From contig NZ_NFLF01000009.1 in assembly GCF_002160765.1 (NCBI RefSeq), positions 1 through 64,000 on the forward strand: DNA of 64,000 nt, written 5' to 3'. Origin of the DNA: Lachnoclostridium sp. An138 (GTDB lineage: Bacteria; Bacillota; Clostridia; Lachnospirales; Lachnospiraceae). Made by a program: the position numbers and the translations under genes. The notes beneath the pieces are model-generated. The model did no database searches. It was not told the origin of the DNA and saw nothing but the letters and a program-made list of their open reading frames with translations. Numbering within the stretch: position 1 is the first letter of the stretch; each line of letters opens with the position of its first letter. Positions 16,604 to 24,474 of this stretch are shown in pieces.

Positions 16604-17199
16604 TACAGTTCTATTCTTCCCTCCAGCGCGCGCAGAAGAGTTACCTCATCGATATATTCCAGATCGCCGCCTACCGGCACGCCGCTGGCGATTCTGCTGA
16701 CCTTGATGCCTGTGGGCTTAATCAGTTTGCTGATATACATCGCCGTGGTCTCGCCCTCCAGGCTGGAATTCGTCGCGATAATAACCTCATCCACATCTCC
16801 CTGCAGGCGCGTCATCAGCTCCTTCAGCCGGATATCGCCCGGTCCGATACCCAGCATTGGGGAAATGGCCCCGTGCAGCACGTGATAAACCCCATCGTAT
16901 TTTCCGGTCTTCTCATAGGCCGCCAGATCCCGGGTGTTCTCCACCACCATAATCATCCGGTGGTTCCTCCTGGGATTGCTGCAGATAGGGCAGAGCTCCT
17001 GGTCTGTCATCGTAAAGCACTCCCTGCAGTAGCGCACATTTTTCTTCGCGTCAATAATAGAATCCGCCAGAGCCTGCACCTTTTCCACAGGCATATTGAC
17101 AATGTGAAAGGCCAGACGCTGGGCGGTCTTGCTCCCGATCCCCGGGAGTGAGGAAAGCTGTTCAATCAGCCTGCTGAGCTGACTTCCATAGTAATCCAT
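16603..17199 (-). CDS. recR: Recombination protein RecR
   Basis: A 198-aa DNA repair protein that works with RecF/RecO to load RecA at gaps. Visible in order are the helix-hairpin-helix region (SSLPGIGSKTAQRLAF), the C4 zinc finger (CRECFTMTDQELCPIC), and the Toprim domain (MVVENTRDLAAYEKT). Length is standard. The start overlaps the ybaB stop by one base (TGATG). The dnaX-ybaB-recR order is conserved across Firmicutes. Confidence 0.97.
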   Translation of the reverse strand: MDYYGSQLSRLIEQLSSLPGIGSKTAQRLAFHIVNMPVEKVQALADSIIDAKKNVRYCRECFTMTDQELCPICSNPRRNHRMIMVVENTRDLAAYEKTGKYDGVYHVLHGAISPMLGIGPGDIRLKELMTRLQGDVDEVIIATNSSLEGETTAMYISKLIKPTGIKVSRIASGVPVGGDLEYIDEVTLLRALEGRIEL

Positions 17200-17549
17200 C
17201 AGAACGGAAAGCCTCCGCCCAGGCCCCCGGTCAGCTTCGACATCACTGCAGCGGAATCTTCCTCCTGCTGCCGCAGAGCCTGATTCACCGCAGCCATAAT
17301 CAGATCCTCCAGCATCTCCACATCATCCGGGTCCACTGCGTCGGGATCAATTTTTACCTTTGTAAGCTCTTTCTTTCCGGATACAGTCACCTCTACCGCG
17401 CCGCCTCCCGCAGCCGCCGTATACTCCTTCTCCTCCAGCGCCTTCTGGCTCTCCTCCATCTGGCGCTGCATTTTCTGCGCCTGCTTCATCAGATTATTCA
17501 TGTTTCCGGGCATTCCCATGCCTCCGGGGAATCCACCTCTTTTTGCCAT
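17199..17549 (-). CDS. YbaB/EbfC nucleoid-associated protein
   Basis: A 116-aa member of the YbaB/EbfC family, which binds DNA as a dimer. The Gly/Met-rich N-terminus ([12 protein letters not shown]), a [11 protein letters not shown] helix and the [12 protein letters not shown] beta strand are typical. Lies between dnaX and recR, the usual place. Ribosome binding site AGGAGG. Confidence 0.95.
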   Translation of the reverse strand: MAKRGGFPGGMGMPGNMNNLMKQAQKMQRQMEESQKALEEKEYTAAAGGGAVEVTVSGKKELTKVKIDPDAVDPDDVEMLEDLIMAAVNQALRQQEEDSAAVMSKLTGGLGGGFPF

Positions 17550-17561
17550 CTTACAATCCTC

Positions 17562-19160
17562 CTATTCGTCTTCGTATTCGATCTCTGTATGGATCACCTG
17601 TTCTATATCGATCGCGCCCACGTCCTTATGAGGGTCCGTCTGCGCGCAGGCTACGAGGATTTCCATCTCTTTCCCCGTATCCTGCAGAATCACATTCCGT
17701 ATCTCACGGAGATGCGCTTCTTCCTTTAAAAATGCCTCGCCGGTAGGCGTAGCCGCGATAATTCCCAGCTTTCCTCCTCCCAGCGCTTTCAGTCTGGCTC
17801 CCTTCAGATACGTGCGCAGAAGGGGATGGAGACGGTTCGTTACCTGATGCCAGTTTTTTACCACAGCCTCCACATCCTCCGGAAGCGCTTCCGGCGCAGG
17901 AGGCGGCGCTTCCGTCTCCACCTGTGCCGGAAAAGCCTCCCGTCTGTGTCCCTGCTGTCCGGAATTCTGATACAGATAAGCGCCGCCTGACGCGATTTCC
18001 TCCAGGCTCTCCTCCAGCTGCCGCTCCAGAATCCGGATTCGATCCAGGATTACATCCGTATTTGTCTCCATGGCAGGCCGGCAGAGCTTGATAAAAGCCA
18101 CTTCCACCAGGACCCTTTTCTGGGACGCGTACCGGATCTGCCCCCCGAGCTCGGAAAAAATCCGGATATACCGCATCAGCGTATCCGTCTCAATCATCCT
18201 GGCCTCCTCCTGAAGCCGTTTCAGATTCTCCGTGGAGACGTCAAGCACATCTTCCATATTGTCTGAGGTCTTCAGCAGAAGCAGATTCCTGAGATACCAG
18301 GTGAAATCCGTCACAAACTGCGAAAGCTCCCGGCCCTGGACCACCAGTTCCTCGATCTGCTCCATGACTCCCGGCAGATCCTGGCTAAGCGTCAGGCGCA
18401 GCAGCCTGCTGTAGACTTCTGTGTCCACCGCCCCCAGCACATCCAGCACGTGGTCGTAAGTCAGCTCCTGGTCAAGATAAAAGGCGATGCACTGGTCCAG
18501 AAGACTTAACGCGTCACGCATGGAGCCATCCGCTGCCTTTGCGATATAACGCAGAGCCTTCTCTTCTGTCTGCACGCCTTCTCTTTCAGTCAGCTCCCGG
18601 AGCCGGTCCGTGATCACGTCCGCCGTAATCCGCCGGAAATCATACCTCTGGCACCGGGAAAGAATCGTCACGGGAATCTTGTGGACTTCCGTAGTCGCCA
18701 GAATAAAGATCACGTAGGACGGCGGCTCCTCCAGGGTCTTGAGAAGCGCGTTAAAGGCCCCGATGGAAAGCATATGCACCTCGTCTATGATATAGACCTT
18801 GTATTTCCCTTCTGTGGGAGAATAAGCTACCTCTTCCCGGATCTCGCGGATATTATCCACGCCGTTATTGGAGGCCGCGTCGATCTCTATCACATTCATG
18901 GAAGTGCCTGCCGCAATAGAGCGGCAGGCCGCGCAGGTTCCACAGGGATTTCCATCTACCGGGTGCTCACAGTTCACTGCCTTGGCGAAAATCTTGGCCA
19001 CTGTGGTCTTTCCGGTGCCTCTGGTGCCGCAGAACAGATAGGCATGGCCGATTCTGTCTGCCTTTATCTGATTTTTCAAAGTAGTTACGATATGCTCCTG
19101 GCCCCGGACCTCGCTGAACTCGGAAGGCCGGAACTTTCGGTAAAGGGCCATATACGACAT
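17562..19160 (-). CDS. dnaX: DNA polymerase III subunits gamma/tau
   Basis: A 532-aa clamp-loader ATPase. Walker A is GTRGTGKTT, a four-cysteine zinc module follows (CEHPVDGNPCGTCAAC), Walker B/sensor are IIDEVHML and LATTEVHKIP with an SRC motif at LSRCQRYDF. The C-terminal third is the tau-type region. Start ATG at 19160 follows AAGGGGA. First gene of dnaX-ybaB-recR-miniprotein. No slippery site for a gamma product was looked for base by base. Confidence 0.96.
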   Translation of the reverse strand: MSYMALYRKFRPSEFSEVRGQEHIVTTLKNQIKADRIGHAYLFCGTRGTGKTTVAKIFAKAVNCEHPVDGNPCGTCAACRSIAAGTSMNVIEIDAASNNGVDNIREIREEVAYSPTEGKYKVYIIDEVHMLSIGAFNALLKTLEEPPSYVIFILATTEVHKIPVTILSRCQRYDFRRITADVITDRLRELTEREGVQTEEKALRYIAKAADGSMRDALSLLDQCIAFYLDQELTYDHVLDVLGAVDTEVYSRLLRLTLSQDLPGVMEQIEELVVQGRELSQFVTDFTWYLRNLLLLKTSDNMEDVLDVSTENLKRLQEEARMIETDTLMRYIRIFSELGGQIRYASQKRVLVEVAFIKLCRPAMETNTDVILDRIRILERQLEESLEEIASGGAYLYQNSGQQGHRREAFPAQVETEAPPPAPEALPEDVEAVVKNWHQVTNRLHPLLRTYLKGARLKALGGGKLGIIAATPTGEAFLKEEAHLREIRNVILQDTGKEMEILVACAQTDPHKDVGAIDIEQVIHTEIEYEDE

Positions 19161-19186
19161 CGGTCAAATCCCCTTATCCGGAAGCC

Positions 19187-19208
19187 GCCGCGGAACAGGT
19201 TCCGCGGC
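19187..19208 (-). terminator. Hairpin between pfk and dnaX
   Basis: Perfect 10-bp stem GCCGCGGAAC/GTTCCGCGGC with a 2-nt gap. On the minus strand it lies 20 bp beyond the phosphofructokinase stop. No U-run follows, so it may attenuate rather than terminate, or act as an RNA-stabilising end. Confidence 0.5.
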
Positions 19209-19230
19209 AGTCTCCCTTTTTGCTGTCTTT

Positions 19231-20304
19231 TTAATCTCCAAAACTGATTCCAATCATCTTCGCCTCGGAAATGATGGAAGAATTCGGATCGATGAACTTC
19301 AGCTTGCCCGCGGATTCTTCCAGCGGAACTCTTACGCATTCATTGTTCACGATACCGATCATGTAGCCGTAATCGTCGTCCACGATGGCCTGCGCCGCTG
19401 CCGCGCCCAGTCTTGTGGAGAGCACACGGTCATAGGGGCAGGGGCTTCCGCCTCTCTGGGTATGGCCCGGAACCGTCACCCGGACCTCTGTGCCCAGGCG
19501 CTCTGTAAGCTGGGCCGCGATCTCGTAGGATACGGTCGGATACTGATAAGTCTCCATGAACTTCTTCAGTTCCTTCTTGCTCATCTCGGCCCGCTCCTTC
19601 GGGATGGCTCCTTCCGCCACCGCAAGGATGGTGAAGCCCTTCTTCTGCTTATTGCGGGCCTCTATCGCCTTGCAGATGCTGTCAATGCTGTAGGGAATCT
19701 CAGGAATCAGGATGATGTCCGCTCCGCCCGCGATTCCTGCGTACAGCGTAAGCTGTCCCACCTTATGACCCATTACTTCCACGATGAACACGCGTCCATG
19801 GGAGGCTGCCGTCGTATGGATGCAGTCAATCGCCTGGGTAGCGATGTCTACCGCGCTCTGGAAGCCGAAGGTCATATCCGTTCCCCAGATATCATTATCA
19901 ATGGTTTTGGGCATATGCAGGATATTCAGGCCTTCCTCCCGCAGAAGGTTGGCTGTCTTCTGGGTTCCGTTTCCTCCCAGGATCACAAGGCAGTCCAGAC
20001 GCAGCTTGTGGTATGTCTGCTTCATGGCCTCTACCTTGTCCAGTCCGTTCTCATCCGGGACTCTCATCATTTTAAACGGCTGACGAGAGCTTCCCAGAAT
20101 CGTGCCGCCCTTTGTCAGGATTCCCGAAAAATCTCTGGGCGTCAGCATCCGGTAATTTCCGTAAATCAGGCCCTTATAGCCCTCCTCAAATCCATAAAGC
20201 TCCACCTCGTCCAGTGCGTTGCACACTCCCTTTACGATGCCGCGCATCGTCGCGTTCAGTGCCTGGCAGTCTCCGCCGCTGGTCAGCATTCCGATTCGTT
20301 TCAT
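19231..20304 (-). CDS. 6-phosphofructokinase (group III type)
   Basis: A 357-aa phosphofructokinase that makes fructose 1,6-bisphosphate in glycolysis. It has LTSGGDCQALNA at the N-terminus, GGNGTQK, PKTIDNDI, and the VMGHKVG and PGHTQRGGSP substrate-binding segments. Gly in GGNG with Lys in PKTIDND is the mixed combination of group III enzymes: classical ATP-PFKs have Gly/Gly and pyrophosphate-PFKs have Asp/Lys. The phosphoryl donor is therefore not certain. Start ATG at 20304 follows GGAGG; an upstream GTG/ATG at 20319 overlaps that site. Confidence 0.93.
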   Translation of the reverse strand: MKRIGMLTSGGDCQALNATMRGIVKGVCNALDEVELYGFEEGYKGLIYGNYRMLTPRDFSGILTKGGTILGSSRQPFKMMRVPDENGLDKVEAMKQTYHKLRLDCLVILGGNGTQKTANLLREEGLNILHMPKTIDNDIWGTDMTFGFQSAVDIATQAIDCIHTTAASHGRVFIVEVMGHKVGQLTLYAGIAGGADIILIPEIPYSIDSICKAIEARNKQKKGFTILAVAEGAIPKERAEMSKKELKKFMETYQYPTVSYEIAAQLTERLGTEVRVTVPGHTQRGGSPCPYDRVLSTRLGAAAAQAIVDDDYGYMIGIVNNECVRVPLEESAGKLKFIDPNSSIISEAKMIGISFGD

Positions 20305-20433
20305 ACAACATGCCTCCATCTCTTTATATTTCGTCCATGCAGTTTCTCTTCACGCACCGTATTCTTCCCCCGCCTGCATGGCATCCCGGCATCCGGCTTC
20401 TCCTTCCGTTTTCCCGGGAATTTTAATAATTGA

Positions 20434-20462
20434 ATTTTATCATAAAAAGCCAGAGGGGGCAA
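20434..20462 (-). promoter_or_regulatory. Promoter of phosphofructokinase
   Basis: TTGCCC at 20457-20462, 17-nt spacer, TAAAAT at 20434-20439, 130 bp upstream of the pfk start. Confidence 0.65.
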
Positions 20463-20603
20463 GCCCGCATGTGGACTGAGAGTGGCGGGATTTTGCACTT
20501 CTGAATCATGTTCTTACGGTCTGCGCAGCATGTGCGCGGACCTGAACTGAACTGTTGCAGCAGCAAATACAGCAACAAATGTAAAAACCCGCAAGGGAAT
20601 GTC
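20463..20603. other. Divergent intergenic region
   Basis: Between the leftward pfk promoter and the rightward tRNA-Ser promoter. No gene, repeat or structured RNA was recognised. Confidence 0.5.
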
Positions 20604-20632
20604 TTGAAAATTTTCTCCGGATATTGTATGAT
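20604..20632 (+). promoter_or_regulatory. Promoter of tRNA-Ser
   Basis: TTGAAA at 20604-20609, 17-nt spacer, TATGAT at 20627-20632, 12 bp before the tRNA. Confidence 0.75.
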
Positions 20633-20644
20633 AGATAGCAGTCT

Positions 20645-20732
20645 GGAGGAGTACCCAAGCGGCTGAAGGGTCTGGCTTCGAACACCAGTAGGTCGGTAAC
20701 ACGGCGCGAGGGTTCAAATCCCTCCTCCTCCG
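20645..20732 (+). tRNA. tRNA-Ser (CGA)
   Basis: An 88-nt class II tRNA. Acceptor GGAGGAG pairs with CTCCTCC, discriminator G. The anticodon loop TTCGAAC gives anticodon CGA. The long variable arm (GTCG/CGGC) and the T arm GAGGG-TTCAAAT-CCCTC are complete. The anticodon stem has a C-A mismatch next to the loop. CCA is not encoded. Confidence 0.93.
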
Positions 20733-20738
20733 CTGAAA

Positions 20739-20790
20739 AAGGACGTCATTTCATGCCCTGAAGGGGGTGGAATGGCGTCCTCTTTTATGT
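20739..20790 (+). terminator. Terminator after tRNA-Ser
   Basis: Inverted repeat AGGACGTCATT... / ...AATGGCGTCCT with G-U pairing, followed by CTTTTATG. Confidence 0.75.
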
Positions 20791-20850
20791 TATCCTGAAT
20801 GGAGAAGGCATACTCTTGCTGTATCAAAAATATTTTTGTATTTGGAGGGT

Positions 20851-21125
20851 AGCGTCGGCGTACCAAGGGACAATACGGTCAAAAATGGCTGAATTTGCGC
20901 CCCTGCTGCGTTACTTTCACTCCGCGTACGCCCTGTACGCGTCGTTCAAGTGCCTTGCAGGGACACAAATCAGCTCATTTTTGACTCTGCGGCCTCAGCC
21001 CTCGGAAATTCGCCTGTTTTCAAGGCAGACGATGGCGGCGTACTGAACGTACGCTAACTGAGGATAACGCAGAAAACAGGCGAATTTACAGGGCTGAGGC
21101 GTATTACCCCTTGTACACCGACGCT
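20851..21125. repeat. 275-bp palindromic repeat element (MITE-like)
   Basis: Terminal inverted repeats AGCGTCGGCGTACCAAGGG (left) and the complement of CCCCTTGTACACCGACGCT (right) differ at two positions. Inside are two further long imperfect hairpins. The first pairs about 20878-20907 with 20957-20984 (GTCAAAAATGGCTGA with TCAGCTCATTTTTGAC). The second pairs about 20992-21021 with 21072-21100 (AAATTCGCCTGTTTTC with GAAAACAGGCGAATTT). It has no coding potential of its own. The same termini recur, fused, at 45438-45486, so this is a dispersed repeat family. A reading frame over it is spurious. Confidence 0.8.
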
Positions 21126-21132
21126 TCGCAGA

Positions 21133-21372
21133 ATGGTAAAACTATATTCTACAAAAGACAGCCGTCAAAAGGAGCAGCTTCAAATGCTTTTCAGCCAGAA
21201 CAATATTCCCTACAAACTCAAAACCAAAAGCAGCTCCCCTCTTCATGTGATGGATTCAGCCGTTCTGGGCAGTATGAAGCAGCCGCTTGAACTGAGCCAC
21301 ACGTTTCTTGTACCGGAAAAAGATGCTGACCGGGCCCGGATGCTGCTTCAGCATATCCAGGATAAACTCTAG
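21133..21372 (+). CDS. Small conserved-type hypothetical protein
   Basis: A 79-aa soluble protein with the pattern VKLYSTKDSRQKEQLQMLF... and a C-terminal FLVPEKDADRARMLL, resembling the small DUF2007-type putative signal-transducing fold (a duplicated-segment ferredoxin-like module). That assignment is by pattern only. The ATG lies 8 bp beyond the palindromic element and has no convincing ribosome binding site, so the insertion may have removed the native leader. Its stop overlaps the end of folBK on the other strand by 4 bp. Confidence 0.6.
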   Translation: MVKLYSTKDSRQKEQLQMLFSQNNIPYKLKTKSSSPLHVMDSAVLGSMKQPLELSHTFLVPEKDADRARMLLQHIQDKL

Positions 21373-22205
21373 TCGGCATCGCCCGTCTTCAGCCGCTCCA
21401 GATCCGCCAGCAGTTCCGCCGCAGTTCTGTTGTATACAGGATGGCGGGCGTAAGGCGCGATCTGGCAGAGAGGCTTCAGCACGAAATCTCTCTTACACAT
21501 CTCAATGTGGGGTATATGAAGCTCTTCTTCATCCAGAATCAGATCGTCGTACAAAAGGATATCCAGATCCAGAGTCCGGGGACCCCAGCGGACAACGCGT
21601 TCCCTCTTCGCCTCCTGTTCAATCTCATGCAGCCGCTCCAGAAGCTCATGAGGCGTCAGCAGGGTCCGGATCTTCATAGCCCCGTTCAGGAAATCGTCCT
21701 GCTCCACCCCGCCATAGGGCGCCGTCACAAGGAAGTCCGAAACCGCCTCTACCCGGCATCCCCGGGTAGAACGCAGGCCTTCCACGCCAAGGCACAGATT
21801 GGCCTCCTTATCTCCCAGATTGGAGCCAAGAGCGATATAAACTGTATGCCAGCCCCGTTCAATCTCCACAGAGACGGTCTCCAGCGGCAGTCCCACAGGA
21901 GCCCAGGGCTTTTTGATCTCCAGGCGGATTTTCTCCAGATGTTCTGTGTTCAGAAGCAGTTCTTCCGCCAGGCGCTCCGCCGCAGTCTCCAGAAGCTGAA
22001 AGGTATTCTGTTCCATGAATTCAGTGATAAACCGGCTGACCTCCCCATAATGAATGGACTTCGCCAGGTCGTCCGCCCTCCCGGCTTCCCGGGTAGAGGT
22101 ATAGAGTACAGCCGAAACCACAAACTTCTGCCCCAGCGCGTTTTCTTCGGGGAATACCCCATGTCTCGCAAATACTTCCAGATTTTTAATATGAATCTTA
22201 TCCAC
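21369..22205 (-). CDS. Bifunctional dihydroneopterin aldolase / HPPK
   Basis: A 278-aa fusion. Residues 1-118 are dihydroneopterin aldolase (FolB), with VFARHGVFPEENALGQ and the YGEVS and IKKPWAP segments. Residues 119-278 are 6-hydroxymethyl-dihydropterin pyrophosphokinase (FolK), with YIALGSNLGDKEANL and RWGPRTLDLDILLYDD. It carries out two consecutive steps of folate synthesis. The start is GTG at 22205 after AGGAGGGG, overlapping the folP stop by 8 bp. Last gene of the folate operon. Confidence 0.95.
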   Translation of the reverse strand: MDKIHIKNLEVFARHGVFPEENALGQKFVVSAVLYTSTREAGRADDLAKSIHYGEVSRFITEFMEQNTFQLLETAAERLAEELLLNTEHLEKIRLEIKKPWAPVGLPLETVSVEIERGWHTVYIALGSNLGDKEANLCLGVEGLRSTRGCRVEAVSDFLVTAPYGGVEQDDFLNGAMKIRTLLTPHELLERLHEIEQEAKRERVVRWGPRTLDLDILLYDDLILDEEELHIPHIEMCKRDFVLKPLCQIAPYARHPVYNRTAAELLADLERLKTGDAD

Positions 22206-23043
22206 GTTCCGGCCCCTCCTGTCCGGACACCTTGCGGCCCGCCGCCAGTATGGCCTCCGTCATGCGGATCGCCCGCAGATTTTCCTTTACGTCATGAACA
22301 CGCACAAAGGCATAGCCCTTCATCACCGCCAGAACCGTCGTCACAAGGGTTCCTTCCAGCCGCTGATCTGCCGGAAGATCCAGAGTCAGTCCAATCACAG
22401 ATTTTCGGGAGGCTCCCAGCAGCATGGGATAACCCAGCTCGTGAAAACGCTCCAGATAATGCAGCGTCTCCAGGTTCATCTCCAGTGTCTTCCCGAAACC
22501 GATGCCCGGGTCCAGTATGATTTTATCGTCCGGAATTCCCGCCGCCCTTGCAAGCTCCGCGCACTGGGCCGTCTCCCGCAGCATATCCGGGAAAAAATCT
22601 TCGTACTCTGTGGTGTTCTTATTGTGCATCAGACAGCAGGCTGTCCCGGTCCGGGCAATAAGCCCCGCCATCTCCGGATCGTACTTCAGTCCCCAGATGT
22701 CATTGACCAGGTCGGCTCCCGCCTCGATGGCCGCCGCAGCCACTTTTGACTTGTAGGTGTCTACCGATATGGGAAGATCCAGCTCCCGTTTTACCGCCCG
22801 AATCACAGGCACAATACGGGCAATCTCTTCCTCATCAGAAATCTGCTGATGGCCCGGCCGGGTGGATTCTCCTCCGATATCGATGATATCAGCCCCCTCT
22901 TCCGCCATGGTCCAGGCATGGGACAGCGCATCGTCCGTCTCATTCCATCTTCCTCCATCGGAAAAGGAGTCCGGCGTCACATTCAGAATTCCCATAATGT
23001 AGGTTTTATTTTTTACGTCAAATTCTCTGTTTCCTATTTTCAT
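22198..23043 (-). CDS. folP: Dihydropteroate synthase
   Basis: A 281-aa TIM-barrel enzyme that joins pterin pyrophosphate and p-aminobenzoate. Motifs are MGILNVTPDSFSDGG, IIDIGGESTRPG, SVDTYKS, DLVNDIWG, and GASRKSVIG, all expected for FolP. The ATG overlaps the HD gene stop (ATGA). Confidence 0.97.
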   Translation of the reverse strand: MKIGNREFDVKNKTYIMGILNVTPDSFSDGGRWNETDDALSHAWTMAEEGADIIDIGGESTRPGHQQISDEEEIARIVPVIRAVKRELDLPISVDTYKSKVAAAAIEAGADLVNDIWGLKYDPEMAGLIARTGTACCLMHNKNTTEYEDFFPDMLRETAQCAELARAAGIPDDKIILDPGIGFGKTLEMNLETLHYLERFHELGYPMLLGASRKSVIGLTLDLPADQRLEGTLVTTVLAVMKGYAFVRVHDVKENLRAIRMTEAILAAGRKVSGQEGPERG

Positions 23044-23612
23044 AATTTAATCTCCAGATTCTTTTTTGTCTCCGGCCAGTCGCATTTTTCCTGAACCGGA
23101 CAGGAAAAGCAGTTCCGAGACAGCTTGTCCGCCCGGTAAAACAGAGCCGACAGCTCTGTTCCCTCCTGAGCCGTCCTGTGGCTGCGTATCAGATGAAGAA
23201 CCATCTCCCGCCCGCCTTCCGAAAATCCGCAGTCCGAAAGGATTTTTTCCGCAATTTCGGCACTGGCCTTCTCATGGGGAATCCCCTTTTCATACTGCAG
23301 ATGGCGTCCGATGTCATGAAGGAGCCCAGCCGCGTAAATCAGTTCCTTAAATTCGGAAAGCCTGTTCTTCCGCTCTGCAGAAGCTTCTGCCGGGATTTCT
23401 TCCCGCGGAATTTCTTCTTCCGGCAGGATTCCTTCCTCCAGAGCCAGCATGTAAGTCAGCCTGGCCACGTCCAGAAAGTGTTCCGGCGTGTGGCGGCAGA
23501 ATTCCCTCGTCTCCTCATGAGCCCGGATTTTCTCCAGGCACTCCTGATAAGTCCTGTGGCGCCAGATCCGGTTCACCCGCTCCATTCCCATTGCGCCGCT
23601 TTCCGCCCTCAT
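23040..23612 (-). CDS. HD-domain phosphohydrolase in the folate operon
   Basis: A 190-aa protein with an HD domain: a first [12 protein letters not shown] segment and the doublet in [15 protein letters not shown], then [10 protein letters not shown]. The C-terminus carries [10 protein letters not shown], which could bind a metal. The substrate is unknown; HD hydrolases act on nucleotides and related phosphate esters, and the position between folE and folP makes dihydroneopterin triphosphate dephosphorylation an attractive but unproven role. The ATG at 23612 overlaps the folE stop (ATGA); internal ATGs at 23591 and 23585 are alternatives. Confidence 0.85.
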   Translation of the reverse strand: MRAESGAMGMERVNRIWRHRTYQECLEKIRAHEETREFCRHTPEHFLDVARLTYMLALEEGILPEEEIPREEIPAEASAERKNRLSEFKELIYAAGLLHDIGRHLQYEKGIPHEKASAEIAEKILSDCGFSEGGREMVLHLIRSHRTAQEGTELSALFYRADKLSRNCFSCPVQEKCDWPETKKNLEIKL

Positions 23613-24169
23613 CCCTGTTTCACCATGGACAGAAAACGGTTCTGAAGCTCATAATTGTCCTGAAATACTCCTGTCGCTGTCATGGTCACCGTTTTGCTTC
23701 CCGGCTTTTTGATCCCCCGCATGGTCATACAGGTATGCTCCGCCTCCAGCATGACAATCACGCCCCGGGGATTCAGGTTTTCCTCCAGCGCCCGGGCAAT
23801 CTGCGCGGTCATCTTTTCCTGAATCTGGGGCCTTCGCGCAAACACATCCACAGTCCGGGCGAGCTTGCTTAAGCCCACTACCTTTCCATCGGGCAGATAT
23901 CCGATATGCGCTTTTCCATAAAAGGGGAGTAAATGATGTTCACAGACGGAATAAAAGGTGATATCCTTCTCAATCACCATATCGTTTCTTTCCACAGAAA
24001 ACTGCTTTTTCAGATGCACGGCAGGGTCTTCGTACAGGCCGCCGTAAATCTCCTGACACATGCGGGCAATCCGGTCCGGCGTCTCCAGAAGTCCTTCCCT
24101 GCCCACGTCCTCGCCGATTCCCTCCAGCAGAAGCTGAACGCCGGCTTTGATCTTTTCATAATCCATCAT
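23609..24169 (-). CDS. folE: GTP cyclohydrolase I
   Basis: A 186-aa enzyme forming dihydroneopterin triphosphate from GTP, first step of folate synthesis. It has the zinc/active-site stretch [21 protein letters not shown] split by family spacing, [11 protein letters not shown], and [11 protein letters not shown]. Start ATG at 24169 (MMDYEKIK) lies 11 nt after AGGAGG; 26 further in-frame codons upstream are leader. First gene of folE-HD-folP-folBK, with about 225 nt of 5' leader. Confidence 0.97.
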   Translation of the reverse strand: MMDYEKIKAGVQLLLEGIGEDVGREGLLETPDRIARMCQEIYGGLYEDPAVHLKKQFSVERNDMVIEKDITFYSVCEHHLLPFYGKAHIGYLPDGKVVGLSKLARTVDVFARRPQIQEKMTAQIARALEENLNPRGVIVMLEAEHTCMTMRGIKKPGSKTVTMTATGVFQDNYELQNRFLSMVKQG

Positions 24170-24197
24170 AAAAAAACACACCTCCTTGATTGTGCGG

Positions 24198-24230
24198 CAG
24201 AACATATGCAGAACATATGCAGAACATATG
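24198..24230. repeat. Triple 11-bp direct repeat in the folE leader
   Basis: Three exact head-to-tail copies of CAGAACATATG, 30 bp before the folE start and just upstream of its ribosome binding site. Could be a protein site or a simple slippage tract. Confidence 0.85.
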
Positions 24231-24244
24231 ACGAAATATCCCTT

Positions 24245-24360
24245 CACAATATGAGATGCGTTCTTATCTTATATTGCTGCAACGGGTGCGGTCTCCATAT
24301 CGTAAGACTTAGCTTTTCGTTTCGGCGGCAACTCCCCATCCGCCGAACACTTGACGCATG
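24245..24360 (-). promoter_or_regulatory. Structured 5' leader of folE, candidate cis-regulatory RNA
   Basis: On the minus strand several stems nest. The outer stem AUGCGU/ACGCAU encloses the domain. Inside is a perfect 8-bp hairpin UUCGGCGG/CCGCCGAA with loop AUGGGGAGUUG, a purine-rich ACGAAAAGCUAAG segment, and a small GUCU/AGAC hairpin. A competing hairpin CAAUAUAAGAU/AUCUCAUAUUG overlaps the 3' strand of the outer stem, as in riboswitch expression platforms. It does not match the tetrahydrofolate riboswitch as I know it, and I could not assign any known class. Confidence 0.5.
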
Positions 24361-24393
24361 AAAACCTATTTTGCATATTATTCTATTGTCTGG

Positions 24394-24424
24394 TATAATC
24401 GAATTATAGCACACTCCATGGAGT
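24394..24424. promoter_or_regulatory. Divergent promoters with a palindromic operator
   Basis: Two TATAAT boxes lie back to back: plus strand at 24394-24399 (with TGG just upstream) and minus strand at 24403-24408. They would drive the DUF4026-like gene and folE respectively. Next to them is the 12-bp palindrome ACTCCATGGAGT (24413-24424), within the leftward promoter spacer, a possible operator. Confidence 0.6.
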
Positions 24425-24474
24425 ATGCAAGACAAAAGCCGGATTTTACACATATTTTTCAGGAGGAAAACATT

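Noticed and set aside
20733-20740. Encoded CCA after tRNA-Ser
   Set aside because: The bases after the discriminator are CTG; none of the three tRNAs here encodes CCA.
20816-21046. 76-codon ORF within the repeat element
   Set aside because: Lies inside the palindromic element, and the apparent protein is a translation of the hairpins.
24280-24360. Tetrahydrofolate, lysine or yybP-ykoY (Mn) riboswitch upstream of folE
   Set aside because: Short stretches such as GGGGAG recall these classes, but the paired regions and conserved core do not fit any of them; left as an unassigned leader.
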